A stretch of 32,736 bases of DNA from the IMG/VR virus record IMGVR_UViG_3300025617_000003, positions 1 through 32,736 of that record. The stretch is one strand, 5' to 3'. The stretch comes from a virus. A program made the translations under genes and the position numbers. The notes under the pieces were generated by a model. It made no database searches and had not been told where the DNA came from. It saw nothing but the letters and a program-made list of their open reading frames with translations. This document shows, piece after piece, positions 20,375 to 30,651 of this stretch; the first letter of the stretch is position 1; each line of letters starts with the position of its first letter.

Positions 20375-23300
20375 TTAGTATCTACCGAATCCAGACGGCC
20401 CATCATCTAGCTCACTTTCAAGCATATTGGTTAATCTATTAACCATGTCATTCCACATCCAAAGGTTAGAGAATGGCAAAGCTCTTATGAACTCCTTGCT
20501 TCCTTCCCCAACATTACCCGTCAGCATATTAGCCATACCGTTGGCATACTCCATGCCAATAGAAGGGCCAGCACCAAGAAGCCCAGTGATAGCGTCACTT
20601 GTACTAGCCTCTTGCGGGTATCTAGGCTGCAACGCACCGCCTGTAATGTTTGGCCCACCTAATGCAAGGCTTGTACTCATTGCTGTGTAAAAAAGATCTG
20701 AGTACAAAGCAGCGACACCTGAGTAATCAAATGCTCTAGCAAACTTATCTTGCGGAGAAAGCTCAACAAAGTCGGGTGTCTTTAGTTCTAGGGAAATATA
20801 ACCAAGACCCATAGCAATTGCTGTACCGAGGAATTGGTTCTTTAATTGGCCATGCCCATAAGCAGCTAATGTTTTGTTTGTTGCTGCAAGTGCGTAGCTG
20901 TAGAATTGAAACGGCATACCAAGCAATCCGTTTTCTATTCTAGCGTATCCTTTGTACTTACTGTCTTCTTTCATCCCGAATTTGCTAGCAACGTGCATAG
21001 GAATGTAAGCTATACCGTCAGTAATGATCGGCTTATCAGCAGGCGTACCCATAAGAATGGTGTTAGCTATGCCAGAGCTAAGAGCATTGCGGAAAGACTT
21101 AACTGTTTCTTCAGCCTCAAGAACTTTAGCAGCCCTTGCTTTCTCAAGAGCTAATTCTATCCCCTGTTCTTTTTCATTTCTAATGTAAGATACTGCCAAG
21201 TCATCAATGCGTTTTTCGTAATCGGCAATATTTTCTCCAACTCTTTGAAATGTAGTTGTGTGGTGCAATTCGTGCATCATAACAAACTTAACAAAGTCAT
21301 CTACAGTTTCAAAAAGATCTGCGTTGTTAACGTAAGTCATTTGATGCTCGTAAGCAGCTTTATTTATTGTACCGTTTTCAAGCGCTTCTTCTAAATCTTT
21401 AGTAAATTTATCTAAGTCTTCTCTGTTTTTAAACTTTTCATAAGAAGCCTTAATATTTTTCTTATTAATATAAACAGTAGCCGGAGAACCAAGCTCAATT
21501 CCGTCGGCTTTCCCCAATATGTTTGGCGTACCCATGCGAGAAAATACATCGTCTACAATATCTTGATCTGTAATAATACGATCAACATTAAACTCTCCCG
21601 AAAAACGATTTAACAATTCAGTTTCAGACATTTTCAACATAGATTTTCTAGATGGCTTATAAGTCTTAGACACCTCATCTCGCAAAGATTGCATATCTAT
21701 TTTGGCCCATGACTCACTGTCAGCCATATACATGCCGGACTTAGACTTCTGCCAAGGCGCATTGGCAATCTTGCCAGCGGTATCGAGATCAATACCATAG
21801 CGAAGCAAATACTCTTGCTCCATCTTAGTAGCTTTACCTTGCGTCAAGCGCACTGAGTAATCAATTATTGTGTGGCTGCGCATCATCCCATCAAAGTCTT
21901 TGAATATACGAGTGATAGGCGCCAAGCCGTTAAGCAAATAGAAAGCGTTCTTGGACTTATCCATAAAATTAGAGCGCAATGGATTGTTACCCATGTCATC
22001 TACTAAACGAAGATGAGAAGAACCCATTAGGATTTCTAAAGCCTCACCAGCAATCCTTGCTTCTTTAGCGCCTAACTTTAATTGGTTGTCATCAAGAATA
22101 CTAAACAAACCCTTCATTGTTTTACCAATGCCGTGTTCCATCATAATCTTTGCTGGCTCTGAAATAGTAGATAACCCAGCCTTACCAAGATAACCAAGTT
22201 GAGCAGCGGTACGAAGAACTTCAGCAGCCTTTTGATTAAGAGCATCTGGCTCACGAAGAACTGTACCAGCGACTCGATCATACATATGGCGTATATCTCT
22301 AGACGCAGCGTTGGCTTTTTCTAACGACATCCCGGATGCAAGCATTTCAGACATCTTGTCATTAAGTATGTCGTCAATCTCCTGTCCATCAAACTTAGCG
22401 GCAAACTCATAGCGTGGAGCTGTACGCGCAGTGTATGCTTTCATAATGGAAATTGGATTGCGATGAATGTAATCAAGGACAAGTTTGTTAGGAATGTCGA
22501 TCCCGCGGTGCTTTAGGTGCTTAGACTTGCCGTACCCAAAGGTTGCGACATCTACATCAGTAACATCTTTAAGGCCAAGAATAGAGTCAACTGCGTCAGA
22601 AGCTCGCTTGGCAATGGCCTCTTCAGAAGTTGAGTAAGTAACTTTCTCCCACTTGCCTGTTGGGCTTATGCCATAACCTTCTGGGTTTTGCCTAAACCAG
22701 TCAGATAAAATCTTTTCAAGGCCAGCACGATCCTTTTTAATACCGTCTTTGTCCCAGTATCGAGGGCGGAATATATCCTCATTTGCAGGACTGATTGGAC
22801 CAGCAGCATCAAGTTCATCAAGAGCTTGTTGGTGCATATTAATAACAGCATTGTTTCGATCAACGACATCTTTCATAACTATGAATTCTGGCGTTCCACG
22901 ATACCGCTCAGCATCAATCATTTCATTCTGCGCTTGGCGTTTTTTAATGTCTTTTATATAAAAGCCTCTGTTACCAATCAGGCCAGTGTCGTTCAGACGA
23001 GTTTCCCACTTGCTGTAAAAATTGTTTAAGGCATCCATAGCCTTAGCCTCAAAATCATCGGCAGGCTTCTGTCCACGAATTGCTTTTGAGTCTACTTCTG
23101 TAAGCCACTGCTCAAAGTCTTTTCGCTTGTACATGTAATCCAGTGGTTGAGTTACACCTTTGCCGTGAGACTCACCCCAAATAGAAACGATCTCGTCATA
23201 AGCTTGAACCCACTCACCATCTCGCAGCTTTGCATTTTGAAATACAGAGTTCTTTATTGCAAATCCTTGCTTGTTTGCATTGAGCAAAATGCCAGCATCA

Positions 23301-24103
23301 TTAGCAATATCAAGCATAGTTAACTTAACAGTATTAGGAACTGCTTCATCTTGGAGTACGCGCTTCATTGGTGTGGTTACAGACTTAAACAGCCATGAGT
23401 CAGTAAACGCGCTACTAGCAATAGAAGGATCTATTTCGACGCCCTCTAAAGGCTCAATTGCTTGACGTAGATTTTCAATCTCAACTTCAACTTCTTTAAT
23501 TTCTTGCACGGCTTTTGCTCTACGAGCCGCCGGTATATTCGTAAGACGAGTTATTGCTGTACCAAATGCAAATGCGGAACCAATGTTAATTGCGGTTTCA
23601 GATGTTGTACCTAAAGGATCGAGTGGCGCTCTAATAGATTCTTGAGCGGATACAATAGCAGCACTTTGAGCGCCAACCTTTAAAGCAGTTTTTGTAAGGC
23701 CAACAAAACGCAAAGGAATTGCAATGTAGGCAACAGGGTCAAATGCTTCAGCAAGGAATGAAGCGCCTAAACCAGAACGAGCATTTGTTTCTCTAGTTTT
23801 AAGACCTCTTCTAAGATTCTTTACTTTAAAATCCATGTGAGCTTGACTGTCTGCGTCAAGAAGCGAAGAGCTATATGGCAGCAAATCTTCTGGAATATTT
23901 TGTCTAGCATTATAATCAGATCTTGGCTGCGCACGACTGCCAAATTCATACGGCTCTCTAAACTGAAAGGTTTCAGAAACAAAATCTAGTAATGGGTTAT
24001 ACTTGTAAGCAAGAGACGCACCAACAGTTTCATAAAAATCAGGAGCAGAAACAGTATCCATTCCTACTTCAATGTCTGGCATAAAAGTTAACCCATTTTC
24101 CAT
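20375..24103 (-). CDS. Internal virion (ejection) protein, gp16-like, with metallopeptidase-like segment
   Basis: 1242 aa. Size, position before the fibre genes and after the gp15-like gene, and the C-terminal block (GTPADKPIITDGIAYIPMHV, then RIENGLLGMPFQFYSYA) fit the gp16-type ejection protein that enters the host with the DNA. No lytic transglycosylase motif is seen at the N-terminus, unlike T7 gp16. Instead residues 940-970 contain VMMHELHHTTTFQRVGEN with HExxH at H944, E945, H948 and possible third ligand E963 or D967. The DNA around it is AT-richer than its flanks, which suggests an inserted domain at about 820-995. Confidence 0.85.
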   Translation of the reverse strand: MENGLTFMPDIEVGMDTVSAPDFYETVGASLAYKYNPLLDFVSETFQFREPYEFGSRAQPRSDYNARQNIPEDLLPYSSSLLDADSQAHMDFKVKNLRRGLKTRETNARSGLGASFLAEAFDPVAYIAIPLRFVGLTKTALKVGAQSAAIVSAQESIRAPLDPLGTTSETAINIGSAFAFGTAITRLTNIPAARRAKAVQEIKEVEVEIENLRQAIEPLEGVEIDPSIASSAFTDSWLFKSVTTPMKRVLQDEAVPNTVKLTMLDIANDAGILLNANKQGFAIKNSVFQNAKLRDGEWVQAYDEIVSIWGESHGKGVTQPLDYMYKRKDFEQWLTEVDSKAIRGQKPADDFEAKAMDALNNFYSKWETRLNDTGLIGNRGFYIKDIKKRQAQNEMIDAERYRGTPEFIVMKDVVDRNNAVINMHQQALDELDAAGPISPANEDIFRPRYWDKDGIKKDRAGLEKILSDWFRQNPEGYGISPTGKWEKVTYSTSEEAIAKRASDAVDSILGLKDVTDVDVATFGYGKSKHLKHRGIDIPNKLVLDYIHRNPISIMKAYTARTAPRYEFAAKFDGQEIDDILNDKMSEMLASGMSLEKANAASRDIRHMYDRVAGTVLREPDALNQKAAEVLRTAAQLGYLGKAGLSTISEPAKIMMEHGIGKTMKGLFSILDDNQLKLGAKEARIAGEALEILMGSSHLRLVDDMGNNPLRSNFMDKSKNAFYLLNGLAPITRIFKDFDGMMRSHTIIDYSVRLTQGKATKMEQEYLLRYGIDLDTAGKIANAPWQKSKSGMYMADSESWAKIDMQSLRDEVSKTYKPSRKSMLKMSETELLNRFSGEFNVDRIITDQDIVDDVFSRMGTPNILGKADGIELGSPATVYINKKNIKASYEKFKNREDLDKFTKDLEEALENGTINKAAYEHQMTYVNNADLFETVDDFVKFVMMHELHHTTTFQRVGENIADYEKRIDDLAVSYIRNEKEQGIELALEKARAAKVLEAEETVKSFRNALSSGIANTILMGTPADKPIITDGIAYIPMHVASKFGMKEDSKYKGYARIENGLLGMPFQFYSYALAATNKTLAAYGHGQLKNQFLGTAIAMGLGYISLELKTPDFVELSPQDKFARAFDYSGVAALYSDLFYTAMSTSLALGGPNITGGALQPRYPQEASTSDAITGLLGAGPSIGMEYANGMANMLTGNVGEGSKEFIRALPFSNLWMWNDMVNRLTNMLESELDDGPSGFGRY

Positions 24104-24104
24104 T

Positions 24105-27100
24105 TTAGTTTGCCCCTAAAAAATTGCGAATAGATTCAAATGAGGTTGGTCGAGGACTTTCGCTATAGTCCTGAAGTGCTTGATCTATTTTTACTTGCGC
24201 CTCTAAGGCCTCTCTTTCAGCAAGCATAACTTCTCGATCATAATTAGCTAAATCTCTTTCTGTAAATGTTGGGAGATATGGCTCATTATTTACTTCTGTA
24301 ATTAACGGACGGAGTTCGTTGTTTTCATCTACATAAAAAGCATAATAAGCTATTCCTCGAGTATTCTCATTAGGAACTAAGTAAACCGTTTTGTCTTTGG
24401 GTTTATCGCCTACAAATGCTGCTGTTATTGCAGAAGTTGCTGAAGTTATTGAGCCCATTATCGGGCCTTGCTCAACAATGTTTTCAATAAGATTGGTTTC
24501 TTTTGGGGCTATATATGTTGCAAGCCTGTAACCCTCTGGCAATTGAGAGGCAATGAGGTCTTTAAAAGCATTTCTTCGATTTTCATCTGGGAATCTTTTC
24601 TCAAGACTATATGAAGTTCTGTTAAGTCCTCCTACTGGAAACCTTGGGTCAATAACAAGTCTTGATTTGCCGTAATGTTGGTCTACCAACTCTTCGAGTC
24701 TGGCATCTATTTCTTCTTTTGTTTTGTTTGTACCAGCTAAGTATTCTGCAACACCATCTAAATCTGCTGCAATCAAATCTCCATAACGATCTGCAACGTA
24801 TTCATTTGGTTTTAACCCTCCAAGCACATTCGAAATAGCAAGTTGGGATTTTTCTTCGTTGCGCATTTCAATGAAACGCATAGCAATTTCAGATGCACTT
24901 TTTCTTACACCGCTTACAGGTTGTCTTTTGTATATTTCAAAAACATCTTTTAATAACGCCTGTGTTTTGGGACTAATTAGTGCGCCCTCACCCGATCCAA
25001 ATCTACTTACAAATAAGCCTTCCGCTGTAACATCGTTTTGCATAGACGCAAATATGTTCAAATACGCATCTGTGTTATCCGTTTCAATGCCAGTAGCAAT
25101 AGCATTTAAGTTATCAATTACTGATTGAGGCATTGTTGAACGCAAGGAATTAAAAAACTGCGCTGACCTTTCACGCGTTGCATAGGTGCTTGGATTAGCA
25201 GGGTCAAATCCAAGATTTTTAAGCCGCTCATCTTGAGCAACTCGATGAGTTTTATCAAAAGGATTGCCGCCGTTTGCAGCAAGTATATTTTGCAAATCTT
25301 GTTTTTTACGTTCCTGTTCTTTAACTGCTTCATTCCTAGCAACTTTTTCTCTTATGCTATTAGCGTGTTGGCTAACGCTGCTCAACTGGCCTGCCGGAAC
25401 AACTGCAAGAATAGAATCCCCAGTAGTAATAACGTGAGGGCTAGCATCGCCCTTCACCTCACCTCCACCCTTAACGTAAAGAGAAAGATCGTTTAATTCT
25501 TTAGCGGACATATTACCCGCAACAATGTTAACTATACCTTTTCCAGCAGAAAGCCGTAAACCATCAGACAAAGAACCAAACTCAGTGCTACTAATGTCTC
25601 CGCCTTCCAAAGCATTTCCTGCTAATTTTTCAGTAGCTTCAAGAGTTTCTAAATCAAAAACACCATTAGCAAAGTATGTTGAGGCATTATCAAAGTTTAT
25701 AAAAAGATTAGCATTTCGCATCTCTCTATCAATTTTGTTTTGTACTTCGTCCTGTGTGCCAGAGATAAGGGTGGAAACATAATTCCTATCCTCAGTAGGA
25801 TCGTAAAGCCTAGTTTGTGTTAGCTCTTGAATTGCTATTTGTTGACGAGGACTTAGCTTCGCAATGTCTGCGGGTGAGTTTGTAGTTAACGCTACCTTTA
25901 GAGCCCCAATATTTCCGTCACTTGCCATACCCAAAATAACTGCATCAAGCCCAACGCGACGAGCATCTTGCTTGCTAGAGTTATATTCATCTAAACCCAA
26001 GCCAAGATTTCTTGCGTTTACAAGCTGTTGCAGACTTTCTTCATATGTTGTTTGAACGGATTGTATTGAGCCAGCAATACTTTCAAGGCTTCCTGAATTC
26101 CAAGCCTCCCTTATCGCAGTAGTATTTGCAAAACGATTTGGAAGAATCGTAGTATCTTTAAAGGTTAAAGAAAAGTTGGCTATGTAGTCTTCTGTATTTT
26201 GTTTTTGTTGCTCTGCTCGAGCGTTTGCAGCATACTCTATACCAGTAACGCTAGCTAAAAACCTTGCCTTACTTGCTTCATACTTTGCCCTTTCCTCAGC
26301 AACTTTTGCAGCCGTTACTGCATTATAGTTGGAAGAAACAACATTCGCTTGAGAAAGCAAAGCTGCTGTGTTGGTGCGGTCAACATAACCTATAAAAGGT
26401 TTGAGCGCTTCTAGCTGTTTTTCGCTAAGGCTTTCGCCACCAGCCTTGCCTTGGCTACCAACGTAAACCCTTATCGAAGCCTGCTGTATTGGGGTCGCAC
26501 CTTTCAATGCTACCTCCAGAGCGCCTGACATGGCCTGTGAGCCAAGTTCCGACCTTACCTGCTGTGCATAACCAGGATCATAAAGCTCTGCGTTCTCGGC
26601 CTCTAGAGAGGCTGTGACGCGCTCTTCAATGTAAGCGACGGATGTAGTGAAGTCCCCGGCGGAAGCTGCGTCATAAATTGTTTCTGCATACTCTATGTTA
26701 GTTGTGCCAACTGCTTGAGCAGCGTTTGCTCTTGCCTTAGTTCTAGCCGCATCTGCTAACCTAATTTTAGTCTGCCCCATAACATAGGAGCCAGAATCAA
26801 AGATTATGTTTTTAAAGCGATCACCAGCACCCGTAGACATTGAGCTAAGATAAGACTCAAACATGCTTTGATACTGAACTGGATCTTCATACTTAGAAGC
26901 AAGCTCCGCAGATTTTAGCCGTATGTCTTTATCAATTGAATCTACAAGGCGGCGCTCGACAACGCGCTCGAATGAGGCGGAAGCAATACTTCCCATGCCT
27001 TTCATCTGAGATAAAACTTCCGGCTTACCAGTGTTAGAATCAAATACTTTTAACTCTTTTGCGGAAATCGACTGAGCCGCTTCCGCACCAAGTTTTTCAG

Positions 27101-27248
27101 CATTTAACGCAGCCTTTTCGTAAAACTCTTTGCCCATTGTATTTGCAAGTTTTGAGACAGCGTTGCCAACTTGAGCTTCGCCAGTGTCAAAGCTACGCAC
27201 ACCGATTGGCTGATTAAAGATTCTTCGTTGCTCTCTTATTATCGGCAT
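24105..27248 (-). CDS. Internal virion (ejection) protein, gp15-like
   Basis: 1047 aa, mostly helical and Ala/Glu/Lys-rich, beginning IREQRRIFNQPIGVRSFDTG, which is typical of podovirus core proteins of the gp15 type. It lies between a gp14-like and a gp16-like gene, the T7 order. By analogy the three form the internal core and then a channel across the cell envelope during DNA ejection. No signal peptide or catalytic motif seen. Ends at 24105, two bases before the gp16-like start. Confidence 0.8.
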   Translation of the reverse strand: MPIIREQRRIFNQPIGVRSFDTGEAQVGNAVSKLANTMGKEFYEKAALNAEKLGAEAAQSISAKELKVFDSNTGKPEVLSQMKGMGSIASASFERVVERRLVDSIDKDIRLKSAELASKYEDPVQYQSMFESYLSSMSTGAGDRFKNIIFDSGSYVMGQTKIRLADAARTKARANAAQAVGTTNIEYAETIYDAASAGDFTTSVAYIEERVTASLEAENAELYDPGYAQQVRSELGSQAMSGALEVALKGATPIQQASIRVYVGSQGKAGGESLSEKQLEALKPFIGYVDRTNTAALLSQANVVSSNYNAVTAAKVAEERAKYEASKARFLASVTGIEYAANARAEQQKQNTEDYIANFSLTFKDTTILPNRFANTTAIREAWNSGSLESIAGSIQSVQTTYEESLQQLVNARNLGLGLDEYNSSKQDARRVGLDAVILGMASDGNIGALKVALTTNSPADIAKLSPRQQIAIQELTQTRLYDPTEDRNYVSTLISGTQDEVQNKIDREMRNANLFINFDNASTYFANGVFDLETLEATEKLAGNALEGGDISSTEFGSLSDGLRLSAGKGIVNIVAGNMSAKELNDLSLYVKGGGEVKGDASPHVITTGDSILAVVPAGQLSSVSQHANSIREKVARNEAVKEQERKKQDLQNILAANGGNPFDKTHRVAQDERLKNLGFDPANPSTYATRERSAQFFNSLRSTMPQSVIDNLNAIATGIETDNTDAYLNIFASMQNDVTAEGLFVSRFGSGEGALISPKTQALLKDVFEIYKRQPVSGVRKSASEIAMRFIEMRNEEKSQLAISNVLGGLKPNEYVADRYGDLIAADLDGVAEYLAGTNKTKEEIDARLEELVDQHYGKSRLVIDPRFPVGGLNRTSYSLEKRFPDENRRNAFKDLIASQLPEGYRLATYIAPKETNLIENIVEQGPIMGSITSATSAITAAFVGDKPKDKTVYLVPNENTRGIAYYAFYVDENNELRPLITEVNNEPYLPTFTERDLANYDREVMLAEREALEAQVKIDQALQDYSESPRPTSFESIRNFLGAN

Positions 27249-27260
27249 TGTAATAGCTCT

Positions 27261-27770
27261 CTATTTTACAGGCGTTGCAGGGTCGGGAATAAAGACATAG
27301 GGAGTTGGAGTATAGGAAGTTGGGGGATCAGTCTTAGAAAGATCTGCACCTAATTGAGCAAGCATCGTTAAGCTGTTTATGCTGCCAACTCTACTTGCAT
27401 TAATACCGCGTTGTATTTCAATTCTTGAGGCAACGCTCCTGCTGCTTTGATCTAGGAAAGATTGGAATTGGCTAGCTGCAAGATCAGAACTTACAGTTAA
27501 TTTTTGCTGTCTCTCAAACGCTGCAAGACTAGAGCTTTCTCCGCCCCCAAGCTGAAAAGAAAACTGAGCATTATTTGTAGATCGCGCGGTGTTGTAGTCA
27601 GCAATCCTTTGATTGCGCTGCTGCATAGCTTGCACTTCGGCTACCTGCCGATCAATTTCCATTTGCCTTGCTTGCTGTTCAGCTTGCAACCGTTGAGCAG
27701 ATGCTGCTTTATTCTGACCAAAAATGCCAAGAACAGTAGTTCCAATTTGAAAGGCGGTAAAAGGGTCCAT
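27261..27770 (-). CDS. Internal virion protein, gp14-like
   Basis: 169 aa. A Gly/Ile-containing N-terminal helix (FQIGTTVLGIFGQNKAASAQ) leads into a long Gln/Ala/Arg helix (RLQAEQQARQMEIDRQVAEV), then NTARSTNNAQFSFQLGGGES, the layout of T7 gp14-type ejection proteins, which form the outer-membrane part of the channel. It starts at the last base of the tail tube B gene and precedes the gp15-like gene. Confidence 0.82.
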   Translation of the reverse strand: MDPFTAFQIGTTVLGIFGQNKAASAQRLQAEQQARQMEIDRQVAEVQAMQQRNQRIADYNTARSTNNAQFSFQLGGGESSSLAAFERQQKLTVSSDLAASQFQSFLDQSSRSVASRIEIQRGINASRVGSINSLTMLAQLGADLSKTDPPTSYTPTPYVFIPDPATPVK

Positions 27771-30007
27771 TAGAATGTTAACTCCGCAACTATGCCATTA
27801 ACTTGCAAGCGCAAGGGGGCGGATTGTGTAACTGTGATTTGTGGGTCACGACTGTATCCCATTAAACGAAACTCCTTCTTCCCTGTAAACGAAGAAACTT
27901 CTTGTGATAAATCATCAGTCACATTTCTTAGAACTAAGTTTGCTCCGTTTACAGTAGCTGACAAAGTATCGTTAAGGTCAACGACAACACTCCCTATTCT
28001 TCGGGGAGTGCCAGTAACAGGACCGGAGCCTGTCGCAATATCTAATGGATTGGTAGTAAGGGTAACGTCAAACTTCATTCCAATCTCTGCTTCAGAAAGA
28101 TCAGGAACAATCGCAGACACATCAATGTTGCCACCAGATACAGTAAACTCTCCAACATAGTTGTTGCCATCAATTACGTTAAGGACTGCACCATCAGCAT
28201 AGAAGTCAGAGACATCAAAGACGCCGTTGCTTCCAGTGTAAATAGCAGCAATGTCCGTGTTATAAGACTCGTCAAACTCGCATATAGCAAACTTTTGAGT
28301 TCCGTCACCTTGGTCATAGATAATGCTAGCAAACACGCGATCATCAATAGTTACTGTAGAGTTAAAGTAACCATTGGTTGTAAACTCAGTCCAGCCGGCT
28401 CTCTCTTCTCCACGATTAGAGTTAAAGACAGAGATTGTGCCAAAGTAGTTTACAACAAATACATAGCTTTCTGACCTACTCATAGCGCCATACATTGTGT
28501 TCATTTCTATTGGCGTCTTAATGAGGTGCGAAGAGATAGTAGATATTGGCGAAGCCACATAAGCTGCTTCTGTATCAGAGAATAAATACTCTCGAACAAT
28601 AGCCCCGCCTTTTTGAACAAACAAAGTTGCACCATCTAAAGCCTGTGGCCTAACAAAGTCACAGCCAAACGGAGTCTGCCTCCGTATCTGAATGTTAGTT
28701 GGAGTTATTGGCTGATTGGTAAATGATGGAACGTACATCTCAGACGTTGCAGTAAAGACTTGCAAGTCACGATTAGAAACCAAGTGACGTATTTGGTTAA
28801 TATCACCAACACTCGCGGTAATATGAATTGACTCATCATCCTTAGCAGTGCCAACATCAAAGTTATAATAGTAACCACTCTTGCTAAACCATATAGAATC
28901 AGGCTGGGATAAGCTGCCGCCAAACACCAATCGGTTTTGATGAAAGGTTACAGCAGACGGATAGCCTCTAAGTACAGAATATGACTGCTCTTCCCAAGAA
29001 GTTGTAGGTGCGCTTGTGCTTATCTTTGGACTGCCGCCACCAATTTCAGACGCATTAGCATTTGAACCAGCTACTATAGTAAACTTATCGTCATCTATTA
29101 TACTTGCAACAGTTCGTGTGCCATTGATTTGGTTTGCATTAATACCGCCAACACTGCCAGCATGAGATATTACAATTGAGTCATTTACACGCAAGCCATG
29201 ACGAACAAGAGTAACCTCAATATCAGCCTGACCTTCTGTTGTGCTAAAAGAGTCTATGCCTAGACGAACAATTAATTCGTCAAGGATGTTTGCGGTTGCG
29301 CTGGTTGTGCTTTGTACTGAAGTTATTTCAAGCTCGGCCCCATGATAACGAAGAGTAATACCTTCATGGTCTCCGCTTGTATCAAAGTAAGGATCTGAAG
29401 TTGTAATGGTAACTCCATTTCCAGTTGTTGCAGAGACAGCAAGCGTTGTTCCTTGCCGTTGAAAGGTGTAGTACGGCTGATATATTTTTGTTAAATCTGA
29501 CCTAGCGTCAAATACAAAAGGTTCTACTTGGAACGTACTAAGAGAAATCCGAACAATTTGCTGCGGAATAAAAGTTGGATGGCATATGAACATGACATCG
29601 CCAGCCTGAGCGAATGTAAACTCGTGCATAAATTGATGGGTAAACTTTAACGTATCACCATTTATGTCCTGAGTAATTGTATTTATTAAGCTCAACGCCC
29701 CTGTAAGGGGGTCAATAAAGAATACCTTTAACTTTTGATGCTCAAGCGAAATCATATAACGCTCGTCATCGGAGAAGATAAATGGCAACAAACGTGATTG
29801 CTGTGTTCTAGTTGAATCCAAGACAATATCGTTTTGATAAATACTTCTCAGGCCAGCACGTTTAATAACCCCACCTTCTGCACGAAGAAAGAAGTTTTCA
29901 ATACGTTGAGCCGAGCCAGTATAGACCGCTGAATCAGTTCGTGAATACAGAGAAGGGCTAACCTCTCCGTAAGAAAAGTTTGTTACTGGGACACGAACCT
30001 TCTGCAT
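27770..30007 (-). CDS. Tail tubular protein B (gp12-like nozzle)
   Basis: 745 aa, close to T7 gp12 (about 790). The N-terminus VTNFSYGEVSPSLYSRTD, then RIENFFLRAEGGVIKRAGL, is highly typical. The rest is beta-rich, with FHQNRLVFGGSLSQPDSIWF at about residues 350-370, also a family hallmark. Six copies form the nozzle that closes the tail. It overlaps the tail tube A stop by one base and the gp14-like start by one base. Confidence 0.94.
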   Translation of the reverse strand: MQKVRVPVTNFSYGEVSPSLYSRTDSAVYTGSAQRIENFFLRAEGGVIKRAGLRSIYQNDIVLDSTRTQQSRLLPFIFSDDERYMISLEHQKLKVFFIDPLTGALSLINTITQDINGDTLKFTHQFMHEFTFAQAGDVMFICHPTFIPQQIVRISLSTFQVEPFVFDARSDLTKIYQPYYTFQRQGTTLAVSATTGNGVTITTSDPYFDTSGDHEGITLRYHGAELEITSVQSTTSATANILDELIVRLGIDSFSTTEGQADIEVTLVRHGLRVNDSIVISHAGSVGGINANQINGTRTVASIIDDDKFTIVAGSNANASEIGGGSPKISTSAPTTSWEEQSYSVLRGYPSAVTFHQNRLVFGGSLSQPDSIWFSKSGYYYNFDVGTAKDDESIHITASVGDINQIRHLVSNRDLQVFTATSEMYVPSFTNQPITPTNIQIRRQTPFGCDFVRPQALDGATLFVQKGGAIVREYLFSDTEAAYVASPISTISSHLIKTPIEMNTMYGAMSRSESYVFVVNYFGTISVFNSNRGEERAGWTEFTTNGYFNSTVTIDDRVFASIIYDQGDGTQKFAICEFDESYNTDIAAIYTGSNGVFDVSDFYADGAVLNVIDGNNYVGEFTVSGGNIDVSAIVPDLSEAEIGMKFDVTLTTNPLDIATGSGPVTGTPRRIGSVVVDLNDTLSATVNGANLVLRNVTDDLSQEVSSFTGKKEFRLMGYSRDPQITVTQSAPLRLQVNGIVAELTF

Positions 30008-30600
30008 TAACTGCGCCTTTCAGCAATAAACCTTGATGTAGATAGCTTGCGAGTTGTTTGCTGTTGTGAGTCAAGCGTTCTGGCTTTCATCATCGCAAGC
30101 TGTGCTTGCTGTCCCATTAGCTGCGCTAAGGAAGCATCTTGTGCTAAAGCTGCGGCAAACACTGACGCAAGCTCATACTGCACAGCGATTACAAAATATG
30201 AAGGCCAGTTTTGCTCACTGGCCCTGAACGTGTAGTCAAGAACAACTTGAGAAGTTGTGTCCGTATCGCAATATATCTTGTCGCCGTAGGTTTGGTATTC
30301 AATGTTAAAGTCATTAACTGTCACTGCATGAAACATAAGAGAATCAGATGGCGCTTGATATGCAGCGGTGTAACGCCCAGTAGGCGCTTCGCTTAATCTA
30401 TTCAATACAGATTGATTTGTTGCAAACCGCCAGCGGCTGTTAACTAATGCTGATCGTGCAATGTCTTCATACATATTTGCAGCAACAAGAGCCTCACTTG
30501 TCCCATCTTCAAAAGAAGTAATAGGGTCTGCACCGATTAAGATGAGAGCCCTACTTGATACGTCAATTGGGGTATTAGCAGATGTACTTAGTACGGCCAT
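30007..30600 (-). CDS. Tail tubular protein A (gp11-like adaptor)
   Basis: 197 aa, T7 gp11 size. IDVSSRALILIGADPITSFE near the N-terminus, MYEDIARSALVNSRWRFAT at about 43-61, and a C-terminal helix (VIAVQYELASVFAAALAQD) match this family, which forms the ring between portal and nozzle. It starts with ATG 30600 after GGAG and follows the capsid gene with a terminator-like hairpin in between. Confidence 0.92.
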   Translation of the reverse strand: MAVLSTSANTPIDVSSRALILIGADPITSFEDGTSEALVAANMYEDIARSALVNSRWRFATNQSVLNRLSEAPTGRYTAAYQAPSDSLMFHAVTVNDFNIEYQTYGDKIYCDTDTTSQVVLDYTFRASEQNWPSYFVIAVQYELASVFAAALAQDASLAQLMGQQAQLAMMKARTLDSQQQTTRKLSTSRFIAERRS

Positions 30601-30624
30601 GTAAATGCTCCAAGCTGCAAGAAA

Positions 30625-30644
30625 GGGGGAGACTAAGCTCCCCC
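30625..30644 (-). terminator. Terminator hairpin downstream of the capsid gene
   Basis: On the minus strand, GGGGGAG and CTCCCCC form a perfect seven-pair stem around CTTAGT, followed by TTTCTT. It lies seven bases after the capsid stop and before tail tube A. It probably works as a partial terminator that gives more capsid than tail mRNA, like the T7 terminator after gene 10. Confidence 0.75.
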
Positions 30645-30651
30645 AATCAAC

